Positions 22,068-35,330 of a stretch of DNA of 64,000 nt are shown piece after piece (position 1 is the first letter of the stretch; each line of letters begins with the position of its first letter). This stretch comes from Physcomitrium patens. Taxonomy: Eukaryota; Streptophyta; Bryopsida; Funariales; Funariaceae. The notes beneath the pieces were generated by a model that searched no databases, was not told the DNA's origin, and worked only from the letters and a program-made list of their open reading frames with translations. The DNA is taken from positions 8,597,418 through 8,661,417 of the forward strand of contig NC_037273.1 in NCBI RefSeq assembly GCF_000002425.4. Reading direction: 5' to 3'. Made by a program: the position numbers and the translations under genes.

Positions 22068-22369
22068 TGTCATAATACGTGAAGTCTTGCTTGAAAATGC
22101 TCCAGGTACCTAGCTGTAGAAGGAAGAATGGAAATTGTAATAACAAAATCCTAATTCTAATAGAATACTAACAATGCTCTAATTAGACTATAATAATGCT
22201 AAGCAAGCTTAATCAAATTCAAAAAAAACCTCAAAGAAATTTCAAACAAACAATAAGAATTCTTAAAGAAATATTAGAAGGATCACAAATATTACTCAAA
22301 TATATCTCAATTCAATCTTAATTTAATTCTAGTTAAAATCCTATTGAACTTCATTCAAACTTTAGGTCA

Positions 22370-22715
22370 AAACTAATTGAATCTTAAATCCTAATAAAAT
22401 CCTAAACCTTGAATCAAATCCTAAACAAATCTTAAACCAAATCCCAACCAAATCCTAAACCAAATCCTAACCAAATTCTAAACCAAACCCTAAACCCTAA
22501 ATCAAATCCTAATCCATATTCTAAATCCTAAATCAAACCCTAACCAAACTCTAAACCCTAAATCTTAAACCAAATCCTAATTAAATCCTAAAAAAAATCC
22601 TAAAAAAATCCTAAATCTTAAATAAAACCCTAATTCAAATCCTAAATCCTAAACCAAACCTTAACCAAATCCTAAACCAAATCCTAAACCAAACCCTAAA
22701 CCAAATCCTAGTAAT
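22370..22715 (+). repeat. Degenerate telomere-like array inside X copy 1
   Basis: About 25 variants of AAATCCTAAAC(C), several with the exact plant telomere unit CCCTAAA, follow one another without fixed register. Copy 2 of X has the matching array (43780-44245), dominated by AAATCTTAGTC variants. Confidence 0.75.
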
Positions 22716-22989
22716 TCCTACAACAAATTTAAACCTCAATAACTAATGAATAAACCGTTGATCTTAATTCAAATTTTACATACTTCTAAAAAAATAAGTT
22801 AAAAACAAGCACAAAAAAATTGAAAAGGATCAGAGTTATCAAATTGACGATAACCTCAAAAATGAGCTCAAGTATTGGCCAGCCTCCATCTCTAATCTTG
22901 ATGCCAATCTTCCAGAGTTAATATCTCTCCTTTGTACCATTCGATTGATCTCAAAATTCTCACACACATAGAAAAATAAGTCTAATATC

Positions 22990-23359
22990 CTATTGAAGAA
23001 ACACAATAAGTAAGACACAAGTAAGTAGAAATCAGCAAGGTTAGACACAAGAGAAGTGTGGAATAAGATGCCTCTCACTTCCAGCACCCTTTACTTATAG
23101 GTAGAGGTTACATCCATTTTGGCTAGTATTCATCTTACTTTCATCCAACTAAACCCTAGAATCTTCTTAACTTAGCTGTCACTTTAAATCCTAGCTGCCA
23201 CCTATGATCCTAGCTGCCATCTATAACCCTAGCTGCCACTTATGATCCTAACCACCACCTTGGTAACTTTTCTTCATCTTTTTGATGTCCTTTGACCATT
23301 AGCAACTTATCTAAGATAATATCTTTTACCTTCTATCTTATCTTCCATTTACTTTAATA
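22990..23359 (-). repeat. Copia 3' LTR (left)
   Basis: 370 bp, matched to 37911-38280. Its outer AACA has decayed to AATA. It contains a run of short repeats of the form CCTAGCTGCCACCTAT. Confidence 0.9.
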
Positions 23360-23370
23360 CTCCTACTTTG

Positions 23371-24930
23371 CTATTTGTCAAAGGCTAATAAACGTAATTC
23401 CTTTGTCAATTTGTGATGTCTAACCTTCACGAGTACTTTTGTGAATAAATCAGCAAGCATGTCTTCTGTTGCACAATATTTTATGTCAATTACTCCCATC
23501 TCAATCTTCTCCCGTATGAAGTGATGTTGAATGTCAATGTATTTTGTCCTTGAATGATGCTTTGGATTCTTTGCAAAAACAAGGCATCCTTGATTGACAC
23601 ATTTCATTGGAGTTGCTTCCAATTGCACAAGTCTAATGTCTTCTAAAACTTATCTTAGCCAAATTACCTCCATTGCACCATGACTTGTTGCCAAGTATTC
23701 CACCTGCATTGTAGACCTTATAATTGTTGGTTTTCTCTTATAATTCCATGAAATTTCTCCCACTCCTACAAAGAATACATATCATGTTGTTGATCTTCTA
23801 TCATTTGCATCTCCAGTCCAATCCGCATCATAATATCTATGCAATGTAATACTATCACCTCCAAGACACAATTTGAAGTTCAAAGTACCTTTTAAGTACC
23901 TTAAGATCCTCTTAATGGTTGCCCAATGAATTGGTCCAGCCTTTGATATGTGTTGACTCACAACGCTCACCGCATATGCAAGATCCACCCTTATACCAAC
24001 CATTGCATACATAAGTGAACCTACTGCTGCCTTGTAAAGAACATCTTTCATTTCTTCTTCAACTTCAGCAAATTCCTCATCCGTGAGCTTCATCAACTTC
24101 AAATTTGCCTCCAAAGGTGTTCCAATAGACTTGCACTCCTCCATGTTGAACCATTTCAACACTTCTTCAATGTACTTCTTTTGACTCAATGTAATGATCT
24201 TTTTAGCTCGATCTCTCATAAATTCCACTCCTAAGCAATAGTGGAGCTCTCTCAAATCACTCATTTCAAATTCTTTTGCTAACTTTGCCTTCAACCAATC
24301 CATCTTTTCCAAAGTATTGGTCAAAATGATCAAATCATCAATATAAAGAATAACAATCAGCAAAAAGGCTTTTGATTGCATCACATACATGGAATGATCA
24401 GCCTCACTCCTCACAAATCCTTCATTTACAAAGAAGGTGTCGATACGTTGGTACCATGTTCTTGATGATTGCTTAAGCCCATACAAGGATTTCTTCAACT
24501 TACACACAAGGTGTTGTTTGCCTTCTTTAACAAATCCTTGAGGTTGATCCATGTAGATGTCTTCTTCCAATTCTCCATTCAAGAAAGCCGTCTTCACATT
24601 CATTTGGTGCATCTCCAAGTCCATTGCTGCCCCAATTGCCACAATGGTTCTAATGGTGGTGAAGTTGGCCACGGGAGCAAATATCTCATTGAAATCAACA
24701 CCAGCAACTTGTGAGTAGCTTTTCGAAACCAATCTTGCCTTATACCTCACAATATTATCCATTACATCCCTTTTGGTTCTAAACACCCACTTACAACCAA
24801 TTGAAAATCGATTTGGTGGAAGTTGAGTCAATTCCCATTTTCCATTATCCATGAGTGATTTGTATTCTTCTTTCATAGTATTTTTCCACTTCATAGCATC
24901 TGTGGACTTCATTGCATGACATAAACTCAA
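23371..24930 (-). pseudogene. Copia reverse transcriptase and RNase H
   Basis: The segment 24930-23782 (382 codons) carries RT blocks GCKWVFRTK, DVKTAFLNG-like VKTAFLNGEL, SLYGLKQS and the active site YIDDL, then the RNase H start DADWTGD. After a stop, 23628-23371 continues in the same frame with the RNase H tail KHIDIRYH-like KYIDIQHH and ADLFTK. Both parts align with the usual Copia pol length. Confidence 0.9.
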
Positions 24931-25062
24931 TGGATCAGCAAGAAATATAACATTGGCATATTTTTTACTTACTTGAGGAAAAATATGGTCCTTCTACTAT
25001 TCACCACGTTGTTTTCTATCTCTCAAAGGATATCTCTTTTCATTTGAAGAAGACTCAACTTC

Positions 25063-26124
25063 TTACACTCCATGGTCACCTCCAACCTTCTTTTTTTTTG
25101 AAGATAGTCTTTTCTCACTCAAAAGTTCATAATCCTCATCATCATCATCAGCAACATCTTCATGCTCTTTATTGCTAGTCTTAGCAATTGTAGAGGCCTT
25201 CTTATCCACCTTCTTTGTCTCTTCATCTTCATTTCCATCTTTACAACCATCATTGTCTTTGTCTTCTTCTTTCTTTGCTGAATTTGAAGATGTATCCACA
25301 AACACACCATTACTCCCACTTGGAGACATCTCCAAGTACTCACAAGCACTCTTGTGCTCCAAAAACTCAACATCATGACTTTTGATGATCTTTTTAGTCT
25401 CCAAACACATGAACCTATAAGCCTTTGTACCTTCACAATATCCAACAAACACACATTTTGTACCTTTTGTATCAAATTTTAATCTCATACAATCTGATAT
25501 TTTTACATATGCTATGCATCCAAAGGTCCTCATGTGAAAAATACAAGGTTTTCTCCCACTCCAAGCTTCTTCCGGCATCATTGATGTAAGTGCACTTATA
25601 GGACACCTATTTCTTGTGTATATTGCATTCACCACTGCTTCCGCCTAAAACTCATGTCTAAAATATTGTACATGAAGCATATTCCTTGCCATCTCCATAA
25701 TGGTCCAATTTGCTCTTTCAGCAACTCCATTTTATTGTAGAGTGTAAAGAGTGGAGGTTTGTCTTGCAATACCATACAACTTTAAGAAATCATTCAATTG
25801 CTTTGACATATACTCACCTCCATTGTCTGTATACAATACCTTGATTTTGCATTCACATTGCTTCTCTACAAGTGCCTTAAACTCTTTGAACCTTGTGAAA
25901 TACTCAGTCTTTATTTTGAGGATAAAAATCCATACTTTCCTTGAAAAGTCATCAATGAATGTGATAAAATACCTTGCAACTCCTATTGATGGCATCTTCA
26001 TAGGTCCACAAACATCAAAATGGACAATCTCCAATAACTTGGTTGCACTTGTTGCAACTCTACTTGGAAATGAGGCCCTTTGTTGTTTGCCTTGAATACA
26101 ACCTTCACAAGTGTGATTGCTCAT
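25063..26124 (-). pseudogene. Copia integrase remnants
   Basis: Segments 26124-25732 and 25635-25063 share one frame and are separated by stops. The first has the zinc-finger tail CEGCIQGKQQ and the integrase core with HFDVCGPM and TDNGGEY. The second has the downstream region with KFDTKGTKCVFVGY followed by an acidic, lysine-rich linker. The junction with gag-protease is interrupted by the nested Ty3 element. Confidence 0.88.
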
Positions 26125-26853
26125 TTTACTTATTCCGGAAGAAACCTCCCAGCATAAACCTGTATAGGAGGATTCGAATACAGGGAATGACCATGTATAT
26201 GAGCTCTAATTATTAGAGTCACGCAATTAACCGCTACTGCTGAATGCTTACCATATCGAAGAACACTTAACTTTTCCTCCTACTGTCCACTCTCTCATAT
26301 TAATACAATAACATCCACGACAATAATTTCAGTATCCTGTGTAATTCACGAACACACAAGCATATCTCGAACCTTGGAACGAACAACTTCCAATCCACAG
26401 AATCTAATCAAGATAATTCCTTCGATTACAATTCCTCTCCACTAAACTTACAACCTTGCGATAAATAGTGATTGGAAACTTCCATACATCCTCAATCTTT
26501 CACAACAATTGATAAACAGTGATCCATAAACAACTTTGTAAATCAAACATTAATTCATTAAATCAATTCTCTTCATTAGAATCAATACTAATACAAAAGA
26601 AACAAGAAAACTAAGAAGAAGAGATAGCACCAAGCTTATCCCCGGCTGAGTACTATCATAGTCTGGCATTTTCTTCCCCTCTTCCATCCTCCTTATACTA
26701 CCCCGAGATACCAACTCCTATACTACAGATGATAACTACTTTTCCTGACTATTCATCCATTCTACCTGCTGAACCACCTTTTCAGCAGTTATCTATCCCT
26801 GTTTACACCATACATTAGATATCTACATTCTGAAAATAATTACTTATTCTACA
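26112..26853 (-). repeat. Nested Ty3 3' LTR (left)
   Basis: 742 bp, plus-strand ends TGTGATTG and TTCTACA. The purine-rich stretch beyond 26853 (minus strand AGAAGTGGGGCTA) is the likely polypurine tract. Confidence 0.92.
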
Positions 26854-27056
26854 TAGCCCCACTTCTAACTGTACAACGTCCTCGCAAACACTCAATTGAT
26901 ACCTATCTAAAAATTATCTAACAAAACTCTACAAAAATTGCGATCTCTCTGGCCTATCTAATTAGTCAATTGCCACAGTATCTATTATTGGTTCCACTGA
27001 TTTTGATTCCAACTACAAATCTTCGTCCTCCTCCAATCCTTTCATCGGCTCTTGCC

Positions 27057-28439
27057 TCAACTGAGCTGAAAGAATTCATTATACTTGCCCAGTTCACGAA
27101 CTTGAGCTTCCAATTTCAGGATCTGGGCATCTCTCAATTCCAACTGGCGTTGAAAGTGACTCCTCTCTTCTGGAACTTCGGGAACTGGCAATGTCAATAC
27201 TTGTGCTTGACCAATATTGACTAAATCCTCTGCCAATCTTGTCACCTCGGCATTCAAGGCCTCAATTTCAGCCCTTAACTGCTCCGTTTCACATCTGTAT
27301 TGGTCACTCAATACCAATTTTTCTTGCGCCAATAACTCGGTCTTTTTTCGTTCCATTACCAGCTGACCCTTTACTTTTTTCAGTTCCAAAATTGAATGAC
27401 TGCGAGCGCGGAATAGTTCTTGCATGTGGGTCTACACCATGCGCTCTCTTTCTTTGTCCCAAGCTTCTTGTTGTTCTCCAATTTGTCACTCCAATAGCAG
27501 CTTGGATTCCGCATTCGCCTGGATGATCCATTCTTGCTCTTCAATTCTTCGTGTCTGCTCCGATATCACCTTTTTGCTTGCCTCTAATTCTAGTTTACTA
27601 CTGCCCTCTACATCCAATGCTCGTACCATACAATATATTTACAAAATGCACTTCAATAAAGAATTTTTAAGATGTACACCTTCCGACAGTCGGCCTTGTA
27701 GAAACGCTAACTGATTGATATCTAACAACATCGAGACTTCATTCTACTCCTCCACCACCGAATGAATCGAATCCGTTTCCGGTGCCACTAGATGATTGGA
27801 TTCCCCAATTTCATGTATTACCTCCGTTGTATTGTCATTCTGTGCCAACGAATTCCGTTTTCATTGCGGAGGCACTAGCATTGGTTCGGAACTTCCTTCT
27901 ACTGGTGATGTTTGCCGCAATGTATACGCGATCACATCATACACATAATTGGAACATAGCAACGCTGTAAACTTTCCTATTTTACACTTGGCTCCCATTT
28001 TCGCATGAATACGGGTTGCTACATAAGCTACCCAATTGAACACCATCCCTTCAAATGTCCCTACCACTGCAAACATTAACCGTTTTGATATATATGTGTT
28101 GTGTCGATACAACCCTAGACGCCTCAACACAAAGCGCAACCATTCCATGAGCTTTTGTGTAATTGCCTCAGCCGTCTGCCAATCTTGGTTCTTCTCAAAT
28201 GATGACATGCCACTTTTGAAATAACTTCCCGGTCAAAAGTCACTGGACTTTTCAGCACCCACCGCAATCTCTCCTACTGGAAGAAACAGTACTTTTTCGA
28301 GGATCTTCTCATCAATATCGATAATGCGTCCTTGTATTACACTCAATCTATCCCGTGGATCATAGTTTGCGATGTATTCTTCCACTAATGCCAAATTAAT
28401 TGAAGGCAAACTATCTGACCTTTGCAAAAACTGAAACAT
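27057..28439 (-). pseudogene. Extra frame downstream of integrase in the nested Ty3 element
   Basis: Segments 28439-28233, 28208-27861 and 27425-27057 lie in one frame over about 460 codons, interrupted by stops. The first two parts look like a folded helical domain (phrases FLQRSDSLPSINLALVEEY and IGKFTALLCSNYVYDVI). The last is a charged coiled coil (QLRAEIEALNAEVTRLAEDL). The family is unknown to me. Its place, between integrase and the 3' LTR, is where Athila elements carry an env-like frame, but I see no signal peptide or membrane segment. A captured host gene is another option. Confidence 0.55.
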
Positions 28440-28950
28440 TTACGCGTTTCAAAAATCTCATATTTTCCTTAGCGTCCAACAAATCTCCAGCTTCATAGGC
28501 TCTATATTGGTAACGATTACTATGGATGGTGGCCCTAAATTACGTTTAGCTTTCACATTTCGACCACTTTCCTCTCTGTCCGTAGCTCTCTTTGCACTCT
28601 CCATCGCCATGATGCACATTCTTTCAAGCTCTAACCGTCAATACTACGTTCTAGTACTCCGAAACATCCAAAATTGTAACATCGAAAAGAAACAATAACA
28701 GAATGCGACAACTGAGAATGACCGTAAATGGATGCCCCACTCCTATTTTTTTACCTAGTGGTGATAACAACAACATGTTACTCCTACTGTCCGTTTCTCA
28801 CCCCCATCCCATCAGACACATTAGTAATTACTAACTATCTTTTCAGCCACCTCTACACCCTAACTCACTTAATTATATCTATCCTAAGTACATTCGACGT
28901 GACCTCCTCTAGAAATTGAAAACCCGTCCCGAGTTTTATGTATGATATAA

Positions 28951-29658
28951 TCATAATCGGTTCCCGTTAATGCGGGTACTGAATCGATGACTCATGAAAT
29001 CTTCCAATTGAACAGACCTATTAGAAAACCCTTCAATCAAACGATATGGCCCATGCCAACGAACTTGAAATTTGCCCGAAAAATGATTAAACCTGCTATC
29101 AAAGAACAATACCAAATCATTGGGCATAAAACTCTTCGGATGCAGTTTACTATCATAATAACTCTTTCGCCGTTTTTGAGTTGCTTCCATGTTGAAGAGA
29201 GTTGTAGCCCGTATTTCATCCAATTTGTCCAACTCTGCCAACTGATATTGAAGTGATTCCTTATCTCGAAGACGTTCATCCAATGCAATGTGCAAACTAT
29301 GAATTTCCAATTCAATGGGTAATATTGTTTCTTGCCCGTACACCAATTGGAATGGTGTGGAATTGGTAGTCACTTTATATGGAGTACGATACGTCCACAA
29401 TGCCACAAATAATTTAGTATCCCAATCCATTTCTGCACCCAAAATTATTTTGGTTAAAATCTTACATAGAATACCATTGGTCTTTTCCGTCTGTCCATTG
29501 GCCCAAGGATGATATGGTGTTGTTTTCCTGTACTTGATTTCGTATGTGTTCGTCAAGGCTACTATGGTAGCATTTATGAAATGGGTGCCGCGATCGCTAA
29601 CCAATTTCTTTGGACATCTAAATTGAGTAATAATATTCTTGTATAGAAATGTGGCCAC
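28951..29658 (-). pseudogene. Nested Ty3 integrase C-terminal two thirds
   Basis: A 235-codon frame with VSDRGTHF (second catalytic D) and HPWANGQTEKTNGIL (catalytic E), then the usual C-terminal domain with DLVLFFDSRF. The first catalytic aspartate and the zinc finger lie upstream in degraded sequence up to about 30.1 kb. No chromodomain follows. Confidence 0.88.
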
Positions 29659-30150
29659 CGTACTGACATTATCATTGCGGGTAGCAATAGCCTCCGCCCA
29701 TTTGGTTACATAGTCTGTGGCAACTAAAATATACTACTTTTATCCATGTCTCGATGCTGGTGCAATGGGTCCAATAAAATCAATTCCCCATTTCTCAAAT
29801 GGTGCCTGTGCCAAGATTGGTACTAACGGCATCGCTGAAGTACACGTGGATCGACCAATTCGTTGACAGGGATCACAACGACGAACAAATTGGTGCGCAT
29901 CAAAAAACATTGTGGGCCATCAATATCCAGCCATTAAAGCCTTGCGAGCAGTACTATCTCCCGCAAAATATCCACCACAACTATCCAAATGACATCCTTC
30001 CAATATTGTACGAACTTCACTTTGAAAGTTGCAACGGCGTAAAATTCCATCCCGTCCTTGTTTGTACAAGGCATCTCCAATCATGGTATATGGCGCACTT
30101 TTTAAAATCAGACGCTTCTTTAGTTTTTTATTATAAGAAATAGAAAAAAT

Positions 30151-31593
30151 CTAAAACGTTAGATATTGGATCAATTCACCATATTTGGGTGTAATGACAT
30201 CCACAACGAATAGTTGTGCATCCGAAAGAGCATCATTTATCGGCTCATTATTCAGTATATTAGATAAACTGGATAAGTGATCCGCATTGGCATGTTTCTT
30301 GTCGAGTCGAACGTTAATTGTAAAGTTGAATTCTTGTAGAAGTAACATCCATCGAGCAATTCGTTTATTCAATTGAGGTTTATTTATCATGTACTTAAGC
30401 ACATCATGATCAACGTAGAACACAAATGAGTATCCAAGTAGATAGTGGCAAAATTTTTGAATAGAGTAGATCATTCCGAGGGCCTCTCGCTCGGTAGTAT
30501 TATAATTTCATTCTGTAGCAACGAATTGTCGACTCGCATAATATATGGGATGATCTAAACATTTTTCATCCTTTTGACTGAGAACGGATTCAATAGCAAT
30601 ATTGGACACGTCCATGTAGACATGAAACGGTTTTGTCCAACAAGATGTTACAAGAATTGGGACAGATACCAATTTCCGTTTCAATTCGTCGAATGCAAAA
30701 GTACAGTCTTCAGTCCATATTGGGCTAGACTCATCTGATGGAGGTTTCTTTAACAAGTGGGTTAACGGTTGACAGATAACCGCAAAGAATTCAATAAAAT
30801 GTCGATAGTAGCTGACATGGCCGATGAAACTACGCACGATCAACACCGTATCTGGCTTTGATAATCCCAATATATGAGTAACTTTATCGGGGTCCATAGC
30901 GATACCTTCAACAAAGACAATGTGTCCCAATAGCTTTCCCGATGGTACGCCAAATTGATACTTCTTCAAATTTAGAGATATCCCATACTTGTCGCATTGA
31001 TTCAAACAGTTATCCAAGCATGCTAGATGTTCAGCCGTTGTACTAAAGGTGCAAAAATCGTCCAGAAATATCTCTATTGATAAACGTAGGTAATCTTTAA
31101 ACACTTGTGTCATTACCCGTTGAAAAGTAGCCGGGGCATTACATAACCCAAATGGCATTACTTTATAGGCGAATGTGCCCCAATCTGTGGTAAACGTAGT
31201 CTTCAACTAGTCTTCTTCAGCAATTTTAATTTGATTATATCCCAAAAATCCGTCCAAAAATGAGTAACATTCATGTCCGGCCATTGCGTCCAAAATACTA
31301 TTTGTAAATGGTAACGAAAAATAGTCCTTCTTAATAGCCGCATTTAACTTTCAAAAATCTTGACATATCCTGATTTTTCCATTCTTCTTCGATACCATCA
31401 CGATTGGTGACACCCATGTACTATGCGGAAAAAGATAAATAAAATCCATATCGAGAAGTTTATCCAATTCCTCTTTCACTAAAAGAGAATATTTTGGATT
31501 AAGGCGATATTGTCTTTGACAAACTGGCATAACACCCTCCTCTAGAATAATCTGGTGCTCACACACGTCGACTGGAATCCCTTTCAAATCCAC
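30151..31593 (-). pseudogene. Nested Ty3 reverse transcriptase and RNase H
   Basis: Segments 31593-31351, 31206-30508 and 30474-30151 share one frame, split by stops. The RT fingers (VMVSKKNGKIRICQDF), the palm with FLDDF in place of the usual YLDDF, and the thumb (VRSFIGHVSYYRHFI) are in order. RNase H begins at VYMDVS and continues with FYVDHDVLKYMI and an ADHLSSL end. Confidence 0.88.
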
Positions 31594-32111
31594 ATACGAC
31601 CACGCAAAGGTAGATTTGTGATAGACAAAAAATTATTTTCAAGCATCCAATTCTGTATCGATAATATTGACATATACTTTAATTAGCTGTGGTATTTCAT
31701 TGGTGCCCAGGTTAATAGATTGACACATAGGGTCTTCAACAACCTCTGATTTAATTGTCTTCTCCTGATCTGAATTTCTTGTATTATCTGACATATGGGA
31801 ACCACCCAAATCTGGTGCCAATGTGCTGACTCTATTCACTACGAAATTGTTCATCCAGTCGACAAGAGTATAATCTGAGTTAGTCACATCCTCCTGATGT
31901 AGTAAATATTTGTCGGGACTTCCACATTGGTAGCCTTTGCCTTTGCTGTTGAAGTGTTTTGTCCTACCCCAAATTATGGTGAACCTATAGCATCGTCATT
32001 TGCCTCAATCAATTGACTCTCATTGTCCAATGTAAATTTTGATTCTGACAATTGAGATTCTTCAAGATATTGTACTAGATACATCTCTAGAACAATCTGA
32101 TCCCTACATTT

Positions 32112-33026
32112 TCAAATTGTCAATGTGCCTCGGCTCCAATGGTTCTTAGCTTTGGTTTGATAAAGCCAAGGTCTGCCCAATAAAATGGGATACGATAACA
32201 TAGAACTCTGTAATCGGAATACAATATAATCGATTTTGTATGTCAATCCCGCGATTACAATGGCAATATTGCATAAGATTTCTATTGGCTTTATCCGACT
32301 ATGATCTGTTATTCGCAAGACCAATGTCGTAGGTAGTAATTGCTTTAGATCCAAGTCCTCCATTGTATCTGCATTCATTAAATTCACACTGGAGCTACCA
32401 TCGACTTGTATCCCTGGAATTAAAATGCCATCGATTGATACATCAATTGTTGGTGCTCCCGGATCTGGGTTTAAGCTAACTTCATGAATTTCTTTAGTGC
32501 GAGATCTTCGTCGTATTAACGCTGAATTCAATGTAGATCGACATTCCGGTGCTACAGCCAAAAGTTGCTTCATTGTAATTGAAGGCTGAATAACATCCAA
32601 ATTCCTCAGAATGTCGTAGGGTTCCATATTGAGAATAATTTCCAATGCTCTTTTGTGTTTCATTGGTTTTGATTTTACTCCGTTCGACAGCAATTCTTTC
32701 CTGACGATTGAGATTACCGTTGGTAACTTTGTCAACTTGTCTACCACTAAAGATTCCTTTAATGTGTAAGATCTTTTATTGGGTTGTACAGGTATTGGTA
32801 CTTGGTCAGTTGGGATCGATCTTGATGGTCCTGGCAAATTGGCACGTGGGACCGAATTGGGTTCCTCAATCTGTTGAGTTCTCAATATTGAGATACGTCC
32901 CAATATTGATATTGGTTCGTTTAGCCCCATGGACGGCACTATTTGCTCTCCTGCGATTGGTTCATCCATGTCTTGAATTAGATTCTTGTCTTTTTGTTGG
33001 CCTCTGGTAAGCACTGCATTCACCAC
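32112..33026 (-). pseudogene. Nested Ty3 protease region
   Basis: A 304-codon frame, in phase with the gag knuckle segment. The retropepsin-like part has VDGSSSVNLM as the likely catalytic turn and LLGRPWL near its end. It aligns in place with the protease of Tat/Athila elements, though the catalytic triplet is not the standard D-[ST]-G. Confidence 0.75.
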
Positions 33027-33050
33027 CTCGATACGATGTACTGGTGAGTC

Positions 33051-35142
33051 TCATTGAACAGGGCCTTTGTCCTTCGTCGGTTGGCTTGTTTGTATTTGTT
33101 GGTCTCGAATATTATAATTAAAGGGTGCATTGCATTGCTGATAAGTGTGACCAGACTGCTTACAATTTCCACATATTGGAGCATAGTCATCATTGATCCT
33201 TGGATTAGGACATTCATTGGCATAATGACCAATTTGTCTGCAATGATAGCAATGTAGTGGTCTCCTGCCAACTCCTTCACGGATATTGGGTGTCTCTATG
33301 GGTATATAACGGCTAGGTCTGTTCCATGTCGGATGAGTAAAGGATCCTGGTTGACCCATTGTTACTGTAGAGTCTGGCATTGGCTTCGTCATGAGTGGAT
33401 ATTGATGGTATCCTGGTTGGTTCATCGCCAATCCGTGAATATTGGATACACCTTCTTGGTGAAATTCAGTGTTGAAGAAATTAGAATAATTTTTGTTTTG
33501 TTTATTCGCTCGATTTCCATTCCAGCCAAACTTATTATTCGTCTGCACTTGATTGACATCCCACAAAGTTGGTTGAGTCATTATCTGATTACTGAGTTGT
33601 TGTTGCTTCTGTAAATTCCAACAGTTGGTGGTAATATGCTTGCCTCCGCAAAAGGTATATTGTACAATCATTTGGGGTGGTGAAGGACATTCTGTTACTA
33701 AATTACCTTGCCCCTTACAATTAATGTACCAGACATTGGGACGCATATTGATTGGTTTATGCTTTTTTTCTTTATCCTTGGCCAGATTCACAACCAATTC
33801 ATCCATTTTTTTTTGTCAATGTTAACAGCAATGACTCATTGGGATCCCTTGATACCAATGCATTTGGTAATTCCTTTGTAGGTATTGGTTTTTGATACAT
33901 GGAATAAGGTGCATATGGGTGTGATGATGATGGTGGTACAGCTTGCATTGGAACGGCATCCACTATTCCCTGTGGAATTGTACCATAATCATTTCTTCCC
34001 AGATAACTTCCCGATGCATCATTCCAATTTGTTATTTGATAACCTCCTTGAGATGGAATCATCGTGGCTCCAACTGTTAAGTTATGGTCATAGTGACATT
34101 CCTTCCATACTTTTTTTCGCTCAAGAGATGATGCAATGGTGGCTGATTGGGCCTCTTTTACAAACATTTTTAATTCTGGTGGGTGTAGTCCATTAACCAA
34201 TATGGACAACACAAATGATTCTGGCATTTGGTTATTTGGCCATTTTTGAAGTATATTTGCTATACGACCATAATATGATTATACTGCTTTCTCTGGTACC
34301 ATTGTGTTGTTCATTAATTTTTTTGTAAGACGTTCTTCAAAACCAATTGGTCAAAAATGGGCTAAAAATGTATTTTTCAATGCCTCCCAATTGATAAATT
34401 TTCCCACAGGTTGGCGGTTATACCACTCAAATACTGTATCTTTCAATGTCGTTGGCAGCCATCTCAGCCAAATATCTTCTATTCTTCCATTATTGGCTAC
34501 ACACTCCATCAAGAATTGAAACAAATGTTGATCTGGATCTGCACCTGGTAAATCCCGAAAAGAAGGTAATGGCACGACGCTAGTCGTTTGATTGCCCATT
34601 GCACCCATTTGAACTGCAATCGGAACTGCTGGTCCTCTGGACATCATTAAAGATGTTGGTGTTCCACTTAATTTCTTATTAAAATAAAAATTGTCTCCCG
34701 TAAAAGTCTTTTTCGGACTTCCAAGCCTTCCCGATTGACTATTATTATCTCCAAATTATTTTACTGGTTGAATATGAGGTGAAAACGATAGGTTTTGATA
34801 TACTCTGAATTGGTCTTTATTGGCAAGTGATTTCTGCCGATCTTCAGAACTAATCTTGTTAGGATTGGACGTATTTTCAATTGAGAAGATACCCAGTGGA
34901 GTACCTAATTTCTCTGTGCCTTCCTCGTTTTTCGTTAACGGCTTCAAGAGGTTTGCTGAACTATTAGCAGCACTTTCCGTGAGTACTCTTGGTAATTTCT
35001 TTAACGGTATGTACTTTTGAAATATTAGAGATCGATCATCTTCTGGGTACGATCGAATATGCCGACAGGCATGCAACCATGGCTTAATCCAACTTTGTCG
35101 ATGCTTCTTTTTTAATTTGTGACCTCGCTCATCACGCAACAA
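33051..35142 (-). pseudogene. Nested Ty3 gag with several zinc knuckles
   Basis: Fragments 35142-34756, 34647-34351 and 34227-33799 are in one frame, and 33806-33051 in another, so at least one frameshift and several stops break it. The gag core contains DPDQHLFQF and TLKDTVFEWYN. The C-terminal part has two good CCHC knuckles (C-YHC-RQIGH-YANE-C and C-GNC-KQSGH-TYQQ-C) and two degraded ones. Confidence 0.85.
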
Positions 35143-35309
35143 ATTTCTTGCTTGCGATTGCTCTGTTCTTTCCTTTGATTACTTTATTCTCTTTGCTGTT
35201 AAATTTTTATTCTTAATAACCATACTCTTTCATTATTTCTATTGAGTTTGCTTCCTAATCTCCTTTACTGCTTCGACAGTTAATTCCTAACACTCAATAA
35301 TGTTGTTAA

Positions 35310-35327
35310 TCCCTGGCAGTGGCGCCA
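35310..35327 (-). other. Nested Ty3 primer-binding site, tRNA-Asp-like
   Basis: Minus strand TGGCGCCACTGCCAGGGA begins with the TGG expected for a tRNA CCA end and differs at three of 18 positions from the complement of plant tRNA-Asp as I recall it. The use of tRNA-Asp is common in this Ty3 group. Confidence 0.7.
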
Positions 35328-35330
35328 AAA

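Noticed and set aside
22370..22715. Interstitial telomere from a chromosome fusion
   Set aside because: The units are degenerate, lie inside a repeat with defined ends, and a second copy of that repeat carries the same kind of array.
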